Positions 1 to 7,361 are shown, counted from the first letter of the stretch. The stretch is DNA of 15,634 bases from an uncultured Clostridia bacterium (GCA_904502055.1 CAJGDZ010000023.1:1-15634), one strand, 5' to 3'. Notes: a model not told the origin generated them from the sequence alone. Translations and numbers: made by a program.

Positions 1-324
1 CTGGACTACACCAAGATCTTCGAGTCCGTCCGCAAGACCGGTAAGGTCCTGCTGGTCTCCGATGCTTGCGCCCGTGGTTCCTTCCTGAACGATGTTGCCC
101 GCAACATTACCGAGTGCTGCTTCGACGATCTGGATGCACCTCCCGTTGTGGTCGGCGCCAAGAACTGGATCACGCCTCCCTTCGAGTTCGACGAGTTCTT
201 CTTCCCGCAGGCTTCCTGGATCCTTGATGCGATCCACGAAAAGCTGGTTCCGCTGCCCGGACACGTTGTTGAGGACGGTTGCACCGAGGCTGAGGCTATC
301 CGCCGCGCACAGAAGGGTGTCTGA
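1..324 (+). CDS. 2-oxoacid dehydrogenase E1 component, beta subunit (C-terminal part)
   Basis: Partial: the frame is open from base 1 and ends at TGA 322-324, leaving 107 residues. They match the C-terminal transketolase-like domain of E1 beta of pyruvate/branched-chain 2-oxoacid or acetoin dehydrogenase complexes. Visible signatures are the strand KTGKVLLVSDA near residues 12-22, then a helix (residues 28-40) leading to FDDLDAPPVVVGAKN and a late P-rich segment ending in FPQASWILDAI. In the family this domain packs in the alpha2beta2 E1 heterotetramer that decarboxylates the 2-oxoacid with thiamine diphosphate; the cofactor-binding half of the subunit lies before the window. Codons are strongly C-ending (ATC, TTC, GTC, AAG), unlike most genes downstream, which suggests high expression. 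No E2 or E3 follows; the next gene is an MBL-fold hydrolase 20 bases later. The exact substrate cannot be told from this fragment. Confidence 0.8.
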   Translation: MDYTKIFESVRKTGKVLLVSDACARGSFLNDVARNITECCFDDLDAPPVVVGAKNWITPPFEFDEFFFPQASWILDAIHEKLVPLPGHVVEDGCTEAEAIRRAQKGV

Positions 325-344
325 TCCGGACGGAAACGGTCATT

Positions 345-983
345 GTGTCTATGCTTGATCTCAAGGTTACAAGAACCGCCAACGCGGGGGTTCTGCTGGA
401 GATGGACGGCATGACGGTTTTGCTTGACGGCGTTTGCAAGCTGCTTTTTCCGTACCTCGGTACGCCGGGAGCACTTCGCGAGCGTCTTACGGAAAACCCG
501 CCCGACGTTCTGGCGTTTACCCACAAGCATGAGGACCATTGTGACGATTCCTACGTCCAACTTTATAGACAAAAGACTCTCAGGTCCGTTTACGGGCCTG
601 AGAGCCTGCCTTTTTATGAGGTGGGAAACGGAATCGAGATGCTTCTCAGAGAAACGCGTCACATCGGAAAGACCGATGTTCCTCACGTCAGCTACGCGAT
701 AAAGGGAAGTGCCACGGTTTGGTTTATGGGAGACGCTTCGCCGCTCTCCCTTAAAAGAATGGCTGACCTGCCAAGGCCCGACCTGCTCATCGTGCCGTTT
801 GCTTACGCCATCACGCCCTCTGCGTGGCGAATGACTAAGGAGATTGGCGCATGGAAAATCCTGCTCGTGCATATGCCGCGAGAAGAGGATGATAAGGACG
901 GACTTTGGGATATGGTGAGAAGCACCGTAGGCGAGGATGCGTCGCTTGTGATTCCCGATATGGGACAAACATACTGCTTTTAA
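345..983 (+). CDS. MBL-fold metal-dependent hydrolase
   Basis: A 212-residue single-domain metallo-beta-lactamase-fold protein, probably cytoplasmic since no signal peptide is seen. The hallmark HxHxDH motif is present as THKHEDH (H60, H62, D64, H65). A likely third metal ligand is H114 in VPHVSYAI, the bridging aspartate is D130 in WFMGDAS, and a distal histidine is H176 in LLVHMP. This spacing and the short length resemble the small UPF0173/RomA-like hydrolase group. The true substrate is unknown. The start is GTG 345, because a weak GGA-rich stretch (327-335) is about 10 bases ahead; ATG 351 is a possible alternative two codons in. It lies 20 bases after the E1 beta stop and could be cotranscribed. 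A terminator-like hairpin sits inside the gene at 577-604. Confidence 0.85.
   Translation: MSMLDLKVTRTANAGVLLEMDGMTVLLDGVCKLLFPYLGTPGALRERLTENPPDVLAFTHKHEDHCDDSYVQLYRQKTLRSVYGPESLPFYEVGNGIEMLLRETRHIGKTDVPHVSYAIKGSATVWFMGDASPLSLKRMADLPRPDLLIVPFAYAITPSAWRMTKEIGAWKILLVHMPREEDDKDGLWDMVRSTVGEDASLVIPDMGQTYCF
577..604 (+). other. intragenic hairpin inside the MBL-fold gene
   Basis: CTCTCAGGTCCG and CGGGCCTGAGAG can form a 12-bp stem (one U-G pair in RNA) around a TTTA loop. A run of five T follows six bases after the stem, so it looks like an intrinsic terminator placed in a coding region. Whether it acts on transcription is inference. Confidence 0.45.
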
Positions 984-990
984 AAGGCAA

Positions 991-1020
991 AAAAGGATGG
1001 GAGATCCCATCCTTTTTCTT
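991..1020. terminator. bidirectional intrinsic terminator between convergent genes
   Basis: A GGATGGG/CCCATCC stem with loop AGAT is extended by flanking A and T runs to AAAAGGATGGGA / TCCCATCCTTTT. The T run serves the plus-strand MBL gene. The A run, read on the other strand, serves the FtsH-like gene whose stop codon is at 1019-1021. Confidence 0.85.
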
Positions 1021-2401
1021 ATGTGCGAATACCTCCAAGCTCAAGGATCAGCGCTTCACATTCGGGCTTTTCCATCGATTTTCGTTCGATCAACATGGGA
1101 ACCAGCCTTTTGAGTAGGGTCTCGTTTTTTTCTACGATGGACCTTGCCTTTTGATAACAGCTTTGCTTGATTTCTTCAAACGTGTGATGTAGCCGTTCAA
1201 TATGTTCCTTTGGATATGGAATATCTCTATACTCCATGTCTGTAGAAAACAGATCGAGTCCGAGCATACCGCAATTTGATATTTTAAGAAGAATGTCATC
1301 GACCAACCCCAAATTGACACGCAGATTGTTGTAGACCTTTTTGAAATAGAGCTCCTCCGCCGCATAGCCGGCCAAAAGAGCTGTAACCGTTGCCAGATAG
1401 TCATTTTTACAGAAAAAGGTTTCTGACGTCCGCTTCTTTTCCGCATAATCGTCGACATACTCGTCCTCGTAGTCATACTCGTCCTCATCGGTTTCCCATA
1501 TGATTTTGTTAAGGAAGGAATTGCAGACCGTGGAGTCCTCAACATTCAGCACGTATCCGCTATTACTGTAGAGACGGCTTGCAATAAAGGAACCGATGTT
1601 TCTGACCGCATTTACCATATAAAACTGGTTGGAACGCTCGGTTGGAATATCCTCCTCCTTGATTTCGGTTATTTTTCTGCGTATCAGATCCTCGCAAACG
1701 CTATTGTTTTCGTCGGATTGCAGCAGACATTCGTTGATCAGGGTTTTAAGTGCGGCACAAGAAAAACCGACGCACAATCTGGATATGCTTTCAGCGGACA
1801 GTGCAAATTTCGCAGGGGAAGCATTCATATACATATGAAGGATTGCCGTTCTTGAGCTTTGGTCGGGAAGCCCAAGATGAATCTTTTTGTCAAATCTTCC
1901 TGCCCGCGTTATGCTTGAGGGGAGAGCATGATAGTTGTTGCAGGTTGCCACGAAAACGATTTTGTTGCTTTTGTCCATGCCATCGATTAGCGTGAGCAAC
2001 TGGGCCAGAATGGTCTTGGAGCGGTCGGTGTAATATTCCTCATCCTCATTCGGCAAAAGCTTGTCCAGCTCGTCAAAGAAGATCATGGTCGGCTTTTTGC
2101 TGCCGGATCCCTTTAAAAATGCGGTTCGGATCTGTTTACAAATGTCCTTTTCGGAGGCGGACTCGGAGAGGTCAATTTTGATATTACAGAGTAAACACTC
2201 GCGCGCTAAGATTTCAGCGAACAAGGATTTTCCTGTGCCGGCTTCTCCGTAAAAAATGATGCCCTTGGGCAGGGTGGCACCCTTTAGCTCATATTTCTTT
2301 CTGTGGTTGAAGATCTCGACCAGATTTTGAAGCTCCTCCTTTTCCTTTTCATATCCTGCGATCTTGTCAAATGCATTCATAGCGTGTTCGCCCCGCCGCA
2401 T
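1019..2401 (-). CDS. FtsH-like AAA+ ATPase with a degenerate protease domain
   Basis: A 460-residue protein. AAA+ module, residues about 10-250: Walker A GEAGTGKS (52-59), Walker B MIFFDE (106-111), sensor-1 N155, SRH with ITRAGRFD (R166, R169), and GFSCAALKTLINE (212-224), which matches the FtsH pattern GFSGADL..LVNEA. The C-terminal part follows the FtsH M41 peptidase helices: LLAGYAAEELYF (342-353) corresponds to LLGGRAAEELVF. However, the stretch facing HEAGH is RNIGS (267-271), and the third ligand, D of NDL, is replaced by N363 (by-eye alignment). An acidic insert (303-319) follows. FtsH has two N-terminal membrane helices; none exists here. I infer a soluble, non-proteolytic unfoldase or remodeller. 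Start ATG 2401 is set by AGGAGG 10 bases ahead and by the promoter at 2436-2464, which lies inside any longer reading. Confidence 0.85.
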   Translation of the reverse strand: MRRGEHAMNAFDKIAGYEKEKEELQNLVEIFNHRKKYELKGATLPKGIIFYGEAGTGKSLFAEILARECLLCNIKIDLSESASEKDICKQIRTAFLKGSGSKKPTMIFFDELDKLLPNEDEEYYTDRSKTILAQLLTLIDGMDKSNKIVFVATCNNYHALPSSITRAGRFDKKIHLGLPDQSSRTAILHMYMNASPAKFALSAESISRLCVGFSCAALKTLINECLLQSDENNSVCEDLIRRKITEIKEEDIPTERSNQFYMVNAVRNIGSFIASRLYSNSGYVLNVEDSTVCNSFLNKIIWETDEDEYDYEDEYVDDYAEKKRTSETFFCKNDYLATVTALLAGYAAEELYFKKVYNNLRVNLGLVDDILLKISNCGMLGLDLFSTDMEYRDIPYPKEHIERLHHTFEEIKQSCYQKARSIVEKNETLLKRLVPMLIERKSMEKPECEALILELGGIRT

Positions 2402-2411
2402 CGCAGGGCTT

Positions 2412-2417
2412 CCTCCT
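2412..2417 (-). promoter_or_regulatory. ribosome binding site fixing the FtsH-like start
   Basis: On the minus strand this reads AGGAGG, 10 bases before ATG 2401. The frame stays open for another 100 codons upstream, so this site and the promoter decide the start. Confidence 0.8.
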
Positions 2418-2435
2418 TTTTCGTTTGTTGCTTCC

Positions 2436-2464
2436 ATTATACTGCGAAAAATCGGGGGTATCAA
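2436..2464 (-). promoter_or_regulatory. sigma-A promoter of the FtsH-like gene
   Basis: On the minus strand: TTGATA (2459-2464), a 17-base spacer, and TATAAT (2436-2441). The expected transcript start is near 2429, giving a leader of about 28 bases that carries the AGGAGG site. Confidence 0.85.
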
Positions 2465-2533
2465 TTGGCAGATTCGAAAATGTTTTTGACCACTAAAAAT
2501 GCCGAAAAATATGGGTTTTTGATAAAAAAACAC

Positions 2534-2562
2534 TTGACATATGACCACTTTTCGTGTACCAT
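2534..2562 (+). promoter_or_regulatory. sigma-A promoter of the WYL-to-WYL operon
   Basis: TTGACA (2534-2539), a 17-base spacer, and TACCAT (2557-2562, four of six consensus bases). It drives the gene starting at 2583. The octamer TGACCACT occurs in the spacer (2542-2549) and again at 2487-2494, a possible operator pair for autoregulation. Confidence 0.75.
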
Positions 2563-2582
2563 AGAGACCAGAGGTGATGAAA

Positions 2583-3578
2583 ATGAACGAAAAGATAAAG
2601 GTAAGCGTCCCCATAGGCATCCGAGACCTTCTATGTAAGGACGCGGAGGATTTCCGCATATGGAAGCCGAGCGGAGAGCCCAACGTTAACGCCTTCATCA
2701 ACCTTTTGGTTATGAATTATTACGAGGAGTTTGCCGCCGATGAGGACGCCCTCCGCAACAAAATCGAAAAAGCGCTTTCCTCGATCCCCGAGAAATACGC
2801 GCGGACCGCATTTGACGAGGTGCTGCGGGCGATCACCTCGCGTGAGCGGGAGGGTCACTCGAAGGAAAAGAGCGTGGCGCTCTCCTTTAAGCCGACAAAG
2901 CTCACGGAAGGCGTTTTTCTCCATATTGAAAACGTGCTTTTGCGAAATGACACGCTCTCCTCCTTTTACCGTAAGCTGTTCGTTTCCTACGCGCAAAAAA
3001 CCAAAAACGAAAGAGAAAAGATCATACACAGACAAAACTACGAGCTATTGTGCCGCGCGATCAACCGAGGACAGCAGGTCTGCCTTTCGCTGGAGAACGA
3101 AAAAATATACGGCGGTGTTTCGGTGTACGCCATTGCGCCGGCGCGTGACGAGCTGTTCAATTATGCGCTGGTTTACAGTGATGGAAAAAACCGAACCATT
3201 CGTCTGTCCAAAATCAAAACCGTTTCCTCGCTTGCCGATGCGGCAGACATTCCCGAGGAGAACCGCAGGCTGTTTGATCGTCAGATCGTGTGCGGCGCGC
3301 AGTATCCGATCTATTCGACCGATGACAAGCCCATCCGTGTTCAGCTGAGTGAAAAGGGCAAGGAGCTTTTCAATAAGATTTATCTTTACAGACCGGTTCC
3401 CACCAAGATCGAGGGGGACGTCTATACGTTTGAGTGCTCGGCCAATCAGGTGTTGTATTATTTTGAACGCTTCGGTGCCGAGGCACTGATCCTGTCGCCG
3501 AAAAAGCTTGGTGTGTTTATGCGCAACTATTATCATTTTGCCCTGAAAAAATACCGAACGATATACAATAAGGAGTAA
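2583..3578 (+). CDS. WYL-domain regulator with a ribbon-helix-helix-like N-terminus
   Basis: A 331-residue protein. The N-terminus (residues 4-50) begins with a short strand KVSVPI and continues with two predicted helices ending in NAFINLLVMNYYEEF, the look of a ribbon-helix-helix DNA-binding unit. The middle (about 150-215) is WYL-like: VYAIAPARDELFNYALVYSD followed by TIRLSKI (205-211). The tail (about 250-320) resembles the WCX extension. WYL domains in known proteins bind ligands or nucleic acid and tune transcription. RHH-WYL architecture is also known in WYL1 of type VI-D CRISPR loci, but no CRISPR is here. Start ATG 2583: GAGG (2571-2574) lies eight bases ahead; in-frame GTG 2574 and ATG 2577 overlap the binding site. 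It is the first gene of the operon and is likely autoregulatory. Target unknown. Confidence 0.75.
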   Translation: MNEKIKVSVPIGIRDLLCKDAEDFRIWKPSGEPNVNAFINLLVMNYYEEFAADEDALRNKIEKALSSIPEKYARTAFDEVLRAITSREREGHSKEKSVALSFKPTKLTEGVFLHIENVLLRNDTLSSFYRKLFVSYAQKTKNEREKIIHRQNYELLCRAINRGQQVCLSLENEKIYGGVSVYAIAPARDELFNYALVYSDGKNRTIRLSKIKTVSSLADAADIPEENRRLFDRQIVCGAQYPIYSTDDKPIRVQLSEKGKELFNKIYLYRPVPTKIEGDVYTFECSANQVLYYFERFGAEALILSPKKLGVFMRNYYHFALKKYRTIYNKE

Positions 3579-3583
3579 CTGTT

Positions 3584-4114
3584 ATGAACTTTACGGAAAT
3601 TGCACAAACCAGACAGTCCTGCCGAAGCTACGACCCCACGCGTGAGGTGGAGGCCGAGAAGCTGGACACGATCCTTGCCGCCGCATGCCTTTCGCCCTCG
3701 GCTTGCAACGGACAGCCCTATCACATCACCGTGTGTAAGGGTGAGATCGCCAAAAAGGTGGCCGAGGCCACAAGGGATATGGGGATCAACGCCTTTGCGC
3801 CCGATGCGCCCATCCTGCTTGTGATCTCGGAGAAGCCGTACGTGGCCAAGGCGGCTCTTGGTGCAAGACTCAAGAAAAATGACTATCGTTCGATCGACAT
3901 CGGCATTCTTTCGGCTTACCTTACCGCCGAGGCAACCGCGCAGGGGCTTGGCACCTGCATTCTCGGCTGGCTGAACGAGGCGGAGATTCGCGAGCTTTGC
4001 GGACTTGACGGCGCGGTGCGTCTGGTGATCACGCTTGGATACGCCAAGGAAGGTGACCCACACCGCCAGAAAAAGCGCAAGGAGCTTGACGAGCTTGTCA
4101 GTGTGATCGGATAA
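3584..4114 (+). CDS. nitroreductase-family flavoprotein
   Basis: A 176-residue protein of the FMN-dependent nitroreductase fold, using NAD(P)H to reduce nitro, quinone or similar acceptors in the cytoplasm. The N-terminal FMN-binding signature is RQSCRSYDP (R10, S12, R14). SPSACNGQPY (37-46) contacts the flavin and the dimer partner in the family. QGLGTCILGW (120-129) is the classic late G-rich loop, and LGYAKEGD precedes a Lys-rich tail. The length is near the short end of the family. AAGGAG of its ribosome binding site overlaps the stop of the WYL gene five bases upstream, and the next gene starts 11 bases after its stop, so it is in an operon. The physiological substrate is unknown. Confidence 0.9.
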   Translation: MNFTEIAQTRQSCRSYDPTREVEAEKLDTILAAACLSPSACNGQPYHITVCKGEIAKKVAEATRDMGINAFAPDAPILLVISEKPYVAKAALGARLKKNDYRSIDIGILSAYLTAEATAQGLGTCILGWLNEAEIRELCGLDGAVRLVITLGYAKEGDPHRQKKRKELDELVSVIG

Positions 4115-4125
4115 AGGAGGCAAAA

Positions 4126-4728
4126 ATGACAGAGCTTGAAAAGATCGCGTATGCGAAATCCTTTATTGACAACCTGGCAAACGGTATCAACCCTCTGAAT
4201 GGCGATCCCATACCGGATGATGACCTTGTCAACAACATTCGTATCTCCCGTTGCCTTTTCTACGTTTCGGGTATCCTTCAAAGCGTGATCGCACACGGAG
4301 GAGATCCAAGGCCCGGAAGCAAAAAGAAAAAAGAGAGTCCGTTTTCCATTTTGCCCGAGCAGCTTGAGGGGTACGTGTGCAGTACGGAGCCGATCTCGGC
4401 AACCGCCGTTTGCCGAAAGCTCAATTGGTTGATTCCCGCCGTAAAGGAAAAGACGATGCGAGGTATGACCGCGCACCGCATCATTTCCTGGCTTGCGAGC
4501 CTTGGAATGATAGAGCGCAGAGAGACTTCGGATGGCACACCGAAAAATTTTGCCACCCTGATGGGCGAGGAGATAGGCCTTAAAAACGTGACCCGATACG
4601 GCTATGGCGGAAAGCACTATCTGCTGCTCTTTTCGGAGCGGGCACAGCAGTTTGTGATCGATAATATCGACGCCCTATCGGCATTCGAGCCGAGGGAAAA
4701 AGAGCAGGAGGCGTCCGAGGAGGACTGA
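4126..4728 (+). CDS. unknown protein A (paralogue of the protein at 7384)
   Basis: I do not recognise a named family. 200 residues, no signal peptide or membrane segment. The first 55 residues (MTELEKIAYAKSFID, LANGINPL, PIPD, SRC, FYVS) are about 78% identical (43 of 55 counted) to the protein encoded at 7384-7962. A Lys-rich linker (about 66-71) follows. Residues about 75-130 contain ISATAVCRKLN and AHRIISWLASLGMIE, which look like a winged-helix unit. The end, FVIDNIDALSAFE, matches FILDNIEAI of the paralogue, then an acidic tail. A conserved N-terminal module joined to a diverged wHTH-like part suggests a DNA-associated or partner-binding role, but this is inference. Strong AAAGGAGG site seven bases before ATG; it lies between the nitroreductase and the SDR in the operon. 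Confidence 0.85.
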   Translation: MTELEKIAYAKSFIDNLANGINPLNGDPIPDDDLVNNIRISRCLFYVSGILQSVIAHGGDPRPGSKKKKESPFSILPEQLEGYVCSTEPISATAVCRKLNWLIPAVKEKTMRGMTAHRIISWLASLGMIERRETSDGTPKNFATLMGEEIGLKNVTRYGYGGKHYLLLFSERAQQFVIDNIDALSAFEPREKEQEASEED

Positions 4729-4746
4729 GCGTAAACGGAGGATACA

Positions 4747-5538
4747 ATGAAGGACATACTTGTAACCGGCGCGTACGGAGGAATGGGACGGGCTGCGATC
4801 GTGCTTCTTCGTGACCGCGGCTATCGCGTATTTGCGCTGGATAAAACGGTGGGAGAGGCCGAGGAAAATATTTTTCCGATCAAGGCCGATCTTACGTCAA
4901 AGGAAAGCATCCATGACGCTTTGGCAGAAATCTCGGCACAGACCGATCACCTTTTTGCTATCTTGCACTTTGCGGGCATTTATATGCTGGATTCGCTTGT
5001 GGAGATGGAGGACGAGGCCTTCCGCCGCATTTGGGACATTAACCTGCGCGGTGTTTATCTGGTCAACAAGATCTTTTTGCCGCTCCTTGGAAAGGGAAGC
5101 CGCATCCTGATCACGACCAGCGAGCTGGCGCCCTTGGATCCGCTCCCCTTTACGGGAATCTACGCGGTGACCAAGGCGGCACTTGACAAATACGCCTATT
5201 CACTTTGTATGGAGCTTCAGCTGCTGGATATTAAGGTTTCGGTCCTTCGCGCAGGCGCGGTGGACACGGGGATGCTGGATGTTTCTTTGGAGGCGCTGGA
5301 GCGCTTTTGCGAAAAGACAGAGCACTACTCCTGCAACGCCGACCGCTTTCGGAGCATTGTAAACCGTGTTGAGGCGCGGCACATTCCGCCCGAGAAGATC
5401 GCAAGGAAGGCCCTCCGTATCCTCGAGCGGCGCTCGCCCACCTTTGCTTACAGCATCAACCGAAATCCGCTTTTGCTTCTTTTGAATCTTCTTCCTCGGC
5501 AACTTCAGCTTTGGATCATCAAGATGGTGCTTCGTTGA
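4747..5538 (+). CDS. short-chain dehydrogenase/reductase (SDR)
   Basis: A 263-residue classical SDR with a Rossmann fold. Dinucleotide-binding TGAYGGMG is at 7-14, the DLT acidic turn at 48-50, HFAG (74-77, in place of NNAG), IN99, and the catalytic set S125 (TTSELAPL), Y139 and K143 (YAVTK). The expected activity is NAD(P)(H)-dependent oxidation or reduction of a small alcohol or ketone; the substrate is not readable. The C-terminus (PLLLLLNLLPRQLQLWIIKM) is hydrophobic and could associate with membrane or lipid, as in some SDRs acting on lipids. CGGAGG precedes ATG 4747 by a few bases, and the gap from protein A is 18 bases. The nearby nitroreductase suggests a shared redox or detoxification theme (inference). 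Confidence 0.9.
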   Translation: MKDILVTGAYGGMGRAAIVLLRDRGYRVFALDKTVGEAEENIFPIKADLTSKESIHDALAEISAQTDHLFAILHFAGIYMLDSLVEMEDEAFRRIWDINLRGVYLVNKIFLPLLGKGSRILITTSELAPLDPLPFTGIYAVTKAALDKYAYSLCMELQLLDIKVSVLRAGAVDTGMLDVSLEALERFCEKTEHYSCNADRFRSIVNRVEARHIPPEKIARKALRILERRSPTFAYSINRNPLLLLLNLLPRQLQLWIIKMVLR

Positions 5539-5565
5539 AAAACGTCATATAAATGAGGTGTTCTT

Positions 5566-6549
5566 ATGAGTGGAAATCAAAAAATTAAAATTCTGTACTT
5601 GATGAAGATCTTGCTGGAGCGTACGGACGACGCTCACGGACTTACGCTGGAGGAGATCACCGAGGCCTTGCTTGGATACGGCATTGATGCCGAGCGCAAG
5701 ACGGTTTACGACGATTTTGAGGTTTTGCGAACCTTTGGTATGGATCTGGAAAAGCGTAAGGACGGAAGATGTGTCCGCTATTACGTTGCCAGCCGCAGCT
5801 TTGAGCTTCCCGAGCTTAAGCTGTTGGTGGATGCCGTGCAATCCTCCAAATTTATCACACATAAAAAGAGCCTTGGGCTGATCAAAAAGCTGGAGCAGTT
5901 TGCAAGCACGCATCAGGCACAGCAGCTCAGCCGCCAGGTTTTCGTCTCCAATCGCGTAAAGACAATGAACGAGAGCATCTACTATACGGTCGACTACATA
6001 CACGAAGCCATTTCGGGAAATCGGAAGATCTCCTTTCAGTATTTCCGATGGAATGAAAAAAAGGAGAAGGTGCTTTCCCACGAGGGGAAGCGGTACTCCG
6101 TAAGCCCGTTTGCGCTTACCTGGGACGATGAAAATTATTATATGATCGCCTATGACAGTGAGGCACAGATCGTCAAGCACTTCCGCGTGGATAAAATGCT
6201 TCATTTGAAGGTGCTGGACGAGATCCGCGACGGACATGAGCTTTTCCGTGATTTCGATATGGCGCTATACTCACAAAAGACGTTTGGAATGTTCGGAGGA
6301 AAAGAGGAGACCGTGACGCTTCGCTGTAAAAATACTCTGGCAGGCATCATCATCGACCGATTCGGACGGGATACGCTTTTTACCAATCAAACGGAGGATT
6401 CGTTTGAGATTCACGTCAAGGTCTCGGTCAGCCCCACGTTTCTGGCGTGGCTGATGACCTTTGGCTCAGACATCACCGTCCTGGCTCCCGAATCCGTCAA
6501 GCAGAGGTATATCGAACACGCTGTAAAATGTCTGGAACCGTATAAATAA
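5566..6549 (+). CDS. HTH-WYL transcriptional regulator
   Basis: A 327-residue protein with the standard bacterial WYL layout. An N-terminal winged HTH occupies residues 5-75 (LTLEEITEALL, then the recognition helix RKTVYDDFEVLR). The linker carries ELPELKLLVDAV (80-91). The WYL core is 140-215 with SVSPFALTWDDENYYMIAYD (178-197) and FRVDKM. The WCX extension is 247-325. Such proteins regulate transcription after ligand or nucleic-acid sensing. It closes the operon: GAGGTG precedes ATG 5566, 27 bases after the SDR stop, and a strong hairpin follows at 6589-6622. This is the second WYL protein of the same operon, with an unrelated DNA-binding head. Likely targets are its own operon and the SDR/nitroreductase functions (inference). 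Confidence 0.9.
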   Translation: MSGNQKIKILYLMKILLERTDDAHGLTLEEITEALLGYGIDAERKTVYDDFEVLRTFGMDLEKRKDGRCVRYYVASRSFELPELKLLVDAVQSSKFITHKKSLGLIKKLEQFASTHQAQQLSRQVFVSNRVKTMNESIYYTVDYIHEAISGNRKISFQYFRWNEKKEKVLSHEGKRYSVSPFALTWDDENYYMIAYDSEAQIVKHFRVDKMLHLKVLDEIRDGHELFRDFDMALYSQKTFGMFGGKEETVTLRCKNTLAGIIIDRFGRDTLFTNQTEDSFEIHVKVSVSPTFLAWLMTFGSDITVLAPESVKQRYIEHAVKCLEPYK

Positions 6550-6588
6550 ACAATGCCGCAGGCTGTGCCTTTCTTTCCAAATAAAACA

Positions 6589-6622
6589 AAGCCGATGAAA
6601 ATCCTTGGATTTTCATCGGCTT
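6589..6622. terminator. intrinsic terminator between convergent genes
   Basis: AAGCCGATGAAAATCC and GGATTTTCATCGGCTT form a perfect 16-bp stem around TT. On the plus strand the T run is broken (ttctgtt); on the minus strand the following sequence is T-rich (TTTGTTTTATTT). It serves both the WYL gene and the DUF6512-like gene. Confidence 0.85.
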
Positions 6623-6625
6623 CTG

Positions 6626-7150
6626 TTATATTCCGTAGGTTCCCGTCAGCGGATCCTTAAAGAGATCGATCTTTGGTGTCGCAAAGGTAAAGAGAATAAA
6701 GAGAAGGGCAATCGCCGCAAGAATGCCGATCGCCACCTTCGGCGAGTGCGGATAGAGCTTGCCGCTGACAAAAAGGCGCGTCTCGTAGATATAGGCGATG
6801 GCGGCCGACACAAAGAAGATGACAATGTTGATCCAGTCGGGCGAGTGACCGATCACGCCGTTATAGGTGTAAAAAAGAATGGGGATGAGCGCAAGGCCAA
6901 GGAGAATGCCGCGCAGTTTGATGCTCCAGAAATCCGCGCGGTCGCGAAAAAAGAAGCTTTGTACGATGGCGAAAAGCAGCATTGGCCAAAAGAGAAGCTT
7001 CATGTGTTCCCAGGTTGATTCGTTGACCCCCGAGATGGGCGCGATCCACACCGCCTTTCCAAGCCAATCGTATAAAAAATGAAGAAGCGTGCCGCCGAGC
7101 GAGGTGACGGCAAAGCCCATCAGCTGCCAAAGTCCGATCGATCGTTTCAT
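6626..7150 (-). CDS. DUF6512-like integral membrane protein
   Basis: A 174-residue membrane protein. I count about five hydrophobic segments: near residues 5-25, 47-63, 78-97, 106-124 and 138-156. Between the first two lies GVNESTWEHMKLLFWP, a strongly conserved-looking patch that I associate with the DUF6512 family of Clostridia; the function is unknown. The start is ATG 7150, with GGAGG four bases ahead; an ATG 11 codons upstream (7183) lacks a binding site. It is transcribed alone, convergent with the WYL operon and divergent from protein B. No clear consensus promoter was found for it in 7151-7214. Confidence 0.75.
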   Translation of the reverse strand: MKRSIGLWQLMGFAVTSLGGTLLHFLYDWLGKAVWIAPISGVNESTWEHMKLLFWPMLLFAIVQSFFFRDRADFWSIKLRGILLGLALIPILFYTYNGVIGHSPDWINIVIFFVSAAIAYIYETRLFVSGKLYPHSPKVAIGILAAIALLFILFTFATPKIDLFKDPLTGTYGI

Positions 7151-7214
7151 AATGCCTCCGAGTTTTTTTCTTAATATATGCACGGCCGTGTGGGGATATA
7201 CCAGGCGAAAAAGA

Positions 7215-7243
7215 TTGACAGAGAAGGGCAGATTTGCTATAAT
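7215..7243 (+). promoter_or_regulatory. consensus sigma-A promoter for unknown protein B
   Basis: TTGACA (7215-7220), exactly 17 bases, then TATAAT (7238-7243): perfect at both hexamers. The transcript should begin near 7250, leaving a leader of about 130 bases before ATG 7384. Confidence 0.9.
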
Positions 7244-7274
7244 TAAAATATAAATTCAAGAAGGACGGAAATAC

Positions 7275-7361
7275 ATGTGCGTGCCCGCCGTTTGGGCGCG
7301 GGTGTACTTCTGCAGAGTCTGCGAGAAATATAAGACCAAGCGAAAAAAATCTGTCAACTGA
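7275..7361 (+). CDS. possible 28-residue leader peptide or small protein
   Basis: ATG 7275 to TGA 7359-7361 encodes 28 residues: MCVPAVWARVYF, then CRVCEKYK and a basic tail TKRKKSVN. Three cysteines include a CxxC pair. AAGGA lies about nine bases before the ATG. It sits wholly within the leader between the perfect promoter and protein B, whose ATG is 22 bases after the TGA, in another frame. The stop overlaps a dyad TGTCA-AC-TGACA (7352-7363) near the downstream ribosome binding site, so translation here could affect that of protein B. It may equally be chance in an untranslated leader. Confidence 0.3.
   Translation: MCVPAVWARVYFCRVCEKYKTKRKKSVN

Noticed and set aside
6..1010. A 334-codon minus-strand open frame
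   Set aside because: It is a shadow of the E1 beta and MBL-fold genes and crosses the terminator hairpin.
2402..2701. Upstream extension of the FtsH-like frame, including a start at 2437
   Set aside because: The ATG at 2437 lies inside the TATAAT box, and the longer form overlaps the WYL gene and its promoter. I tested whether the extra residues restored FtsH membrane helices; a hydrophobic patch exists, but no transcript would include it.
2583..6549. A CRISPR-linked context for the RHH-WYL protein
   Set aside because: No regularly spaced repeats and no Cas-like protein were seen in the window.
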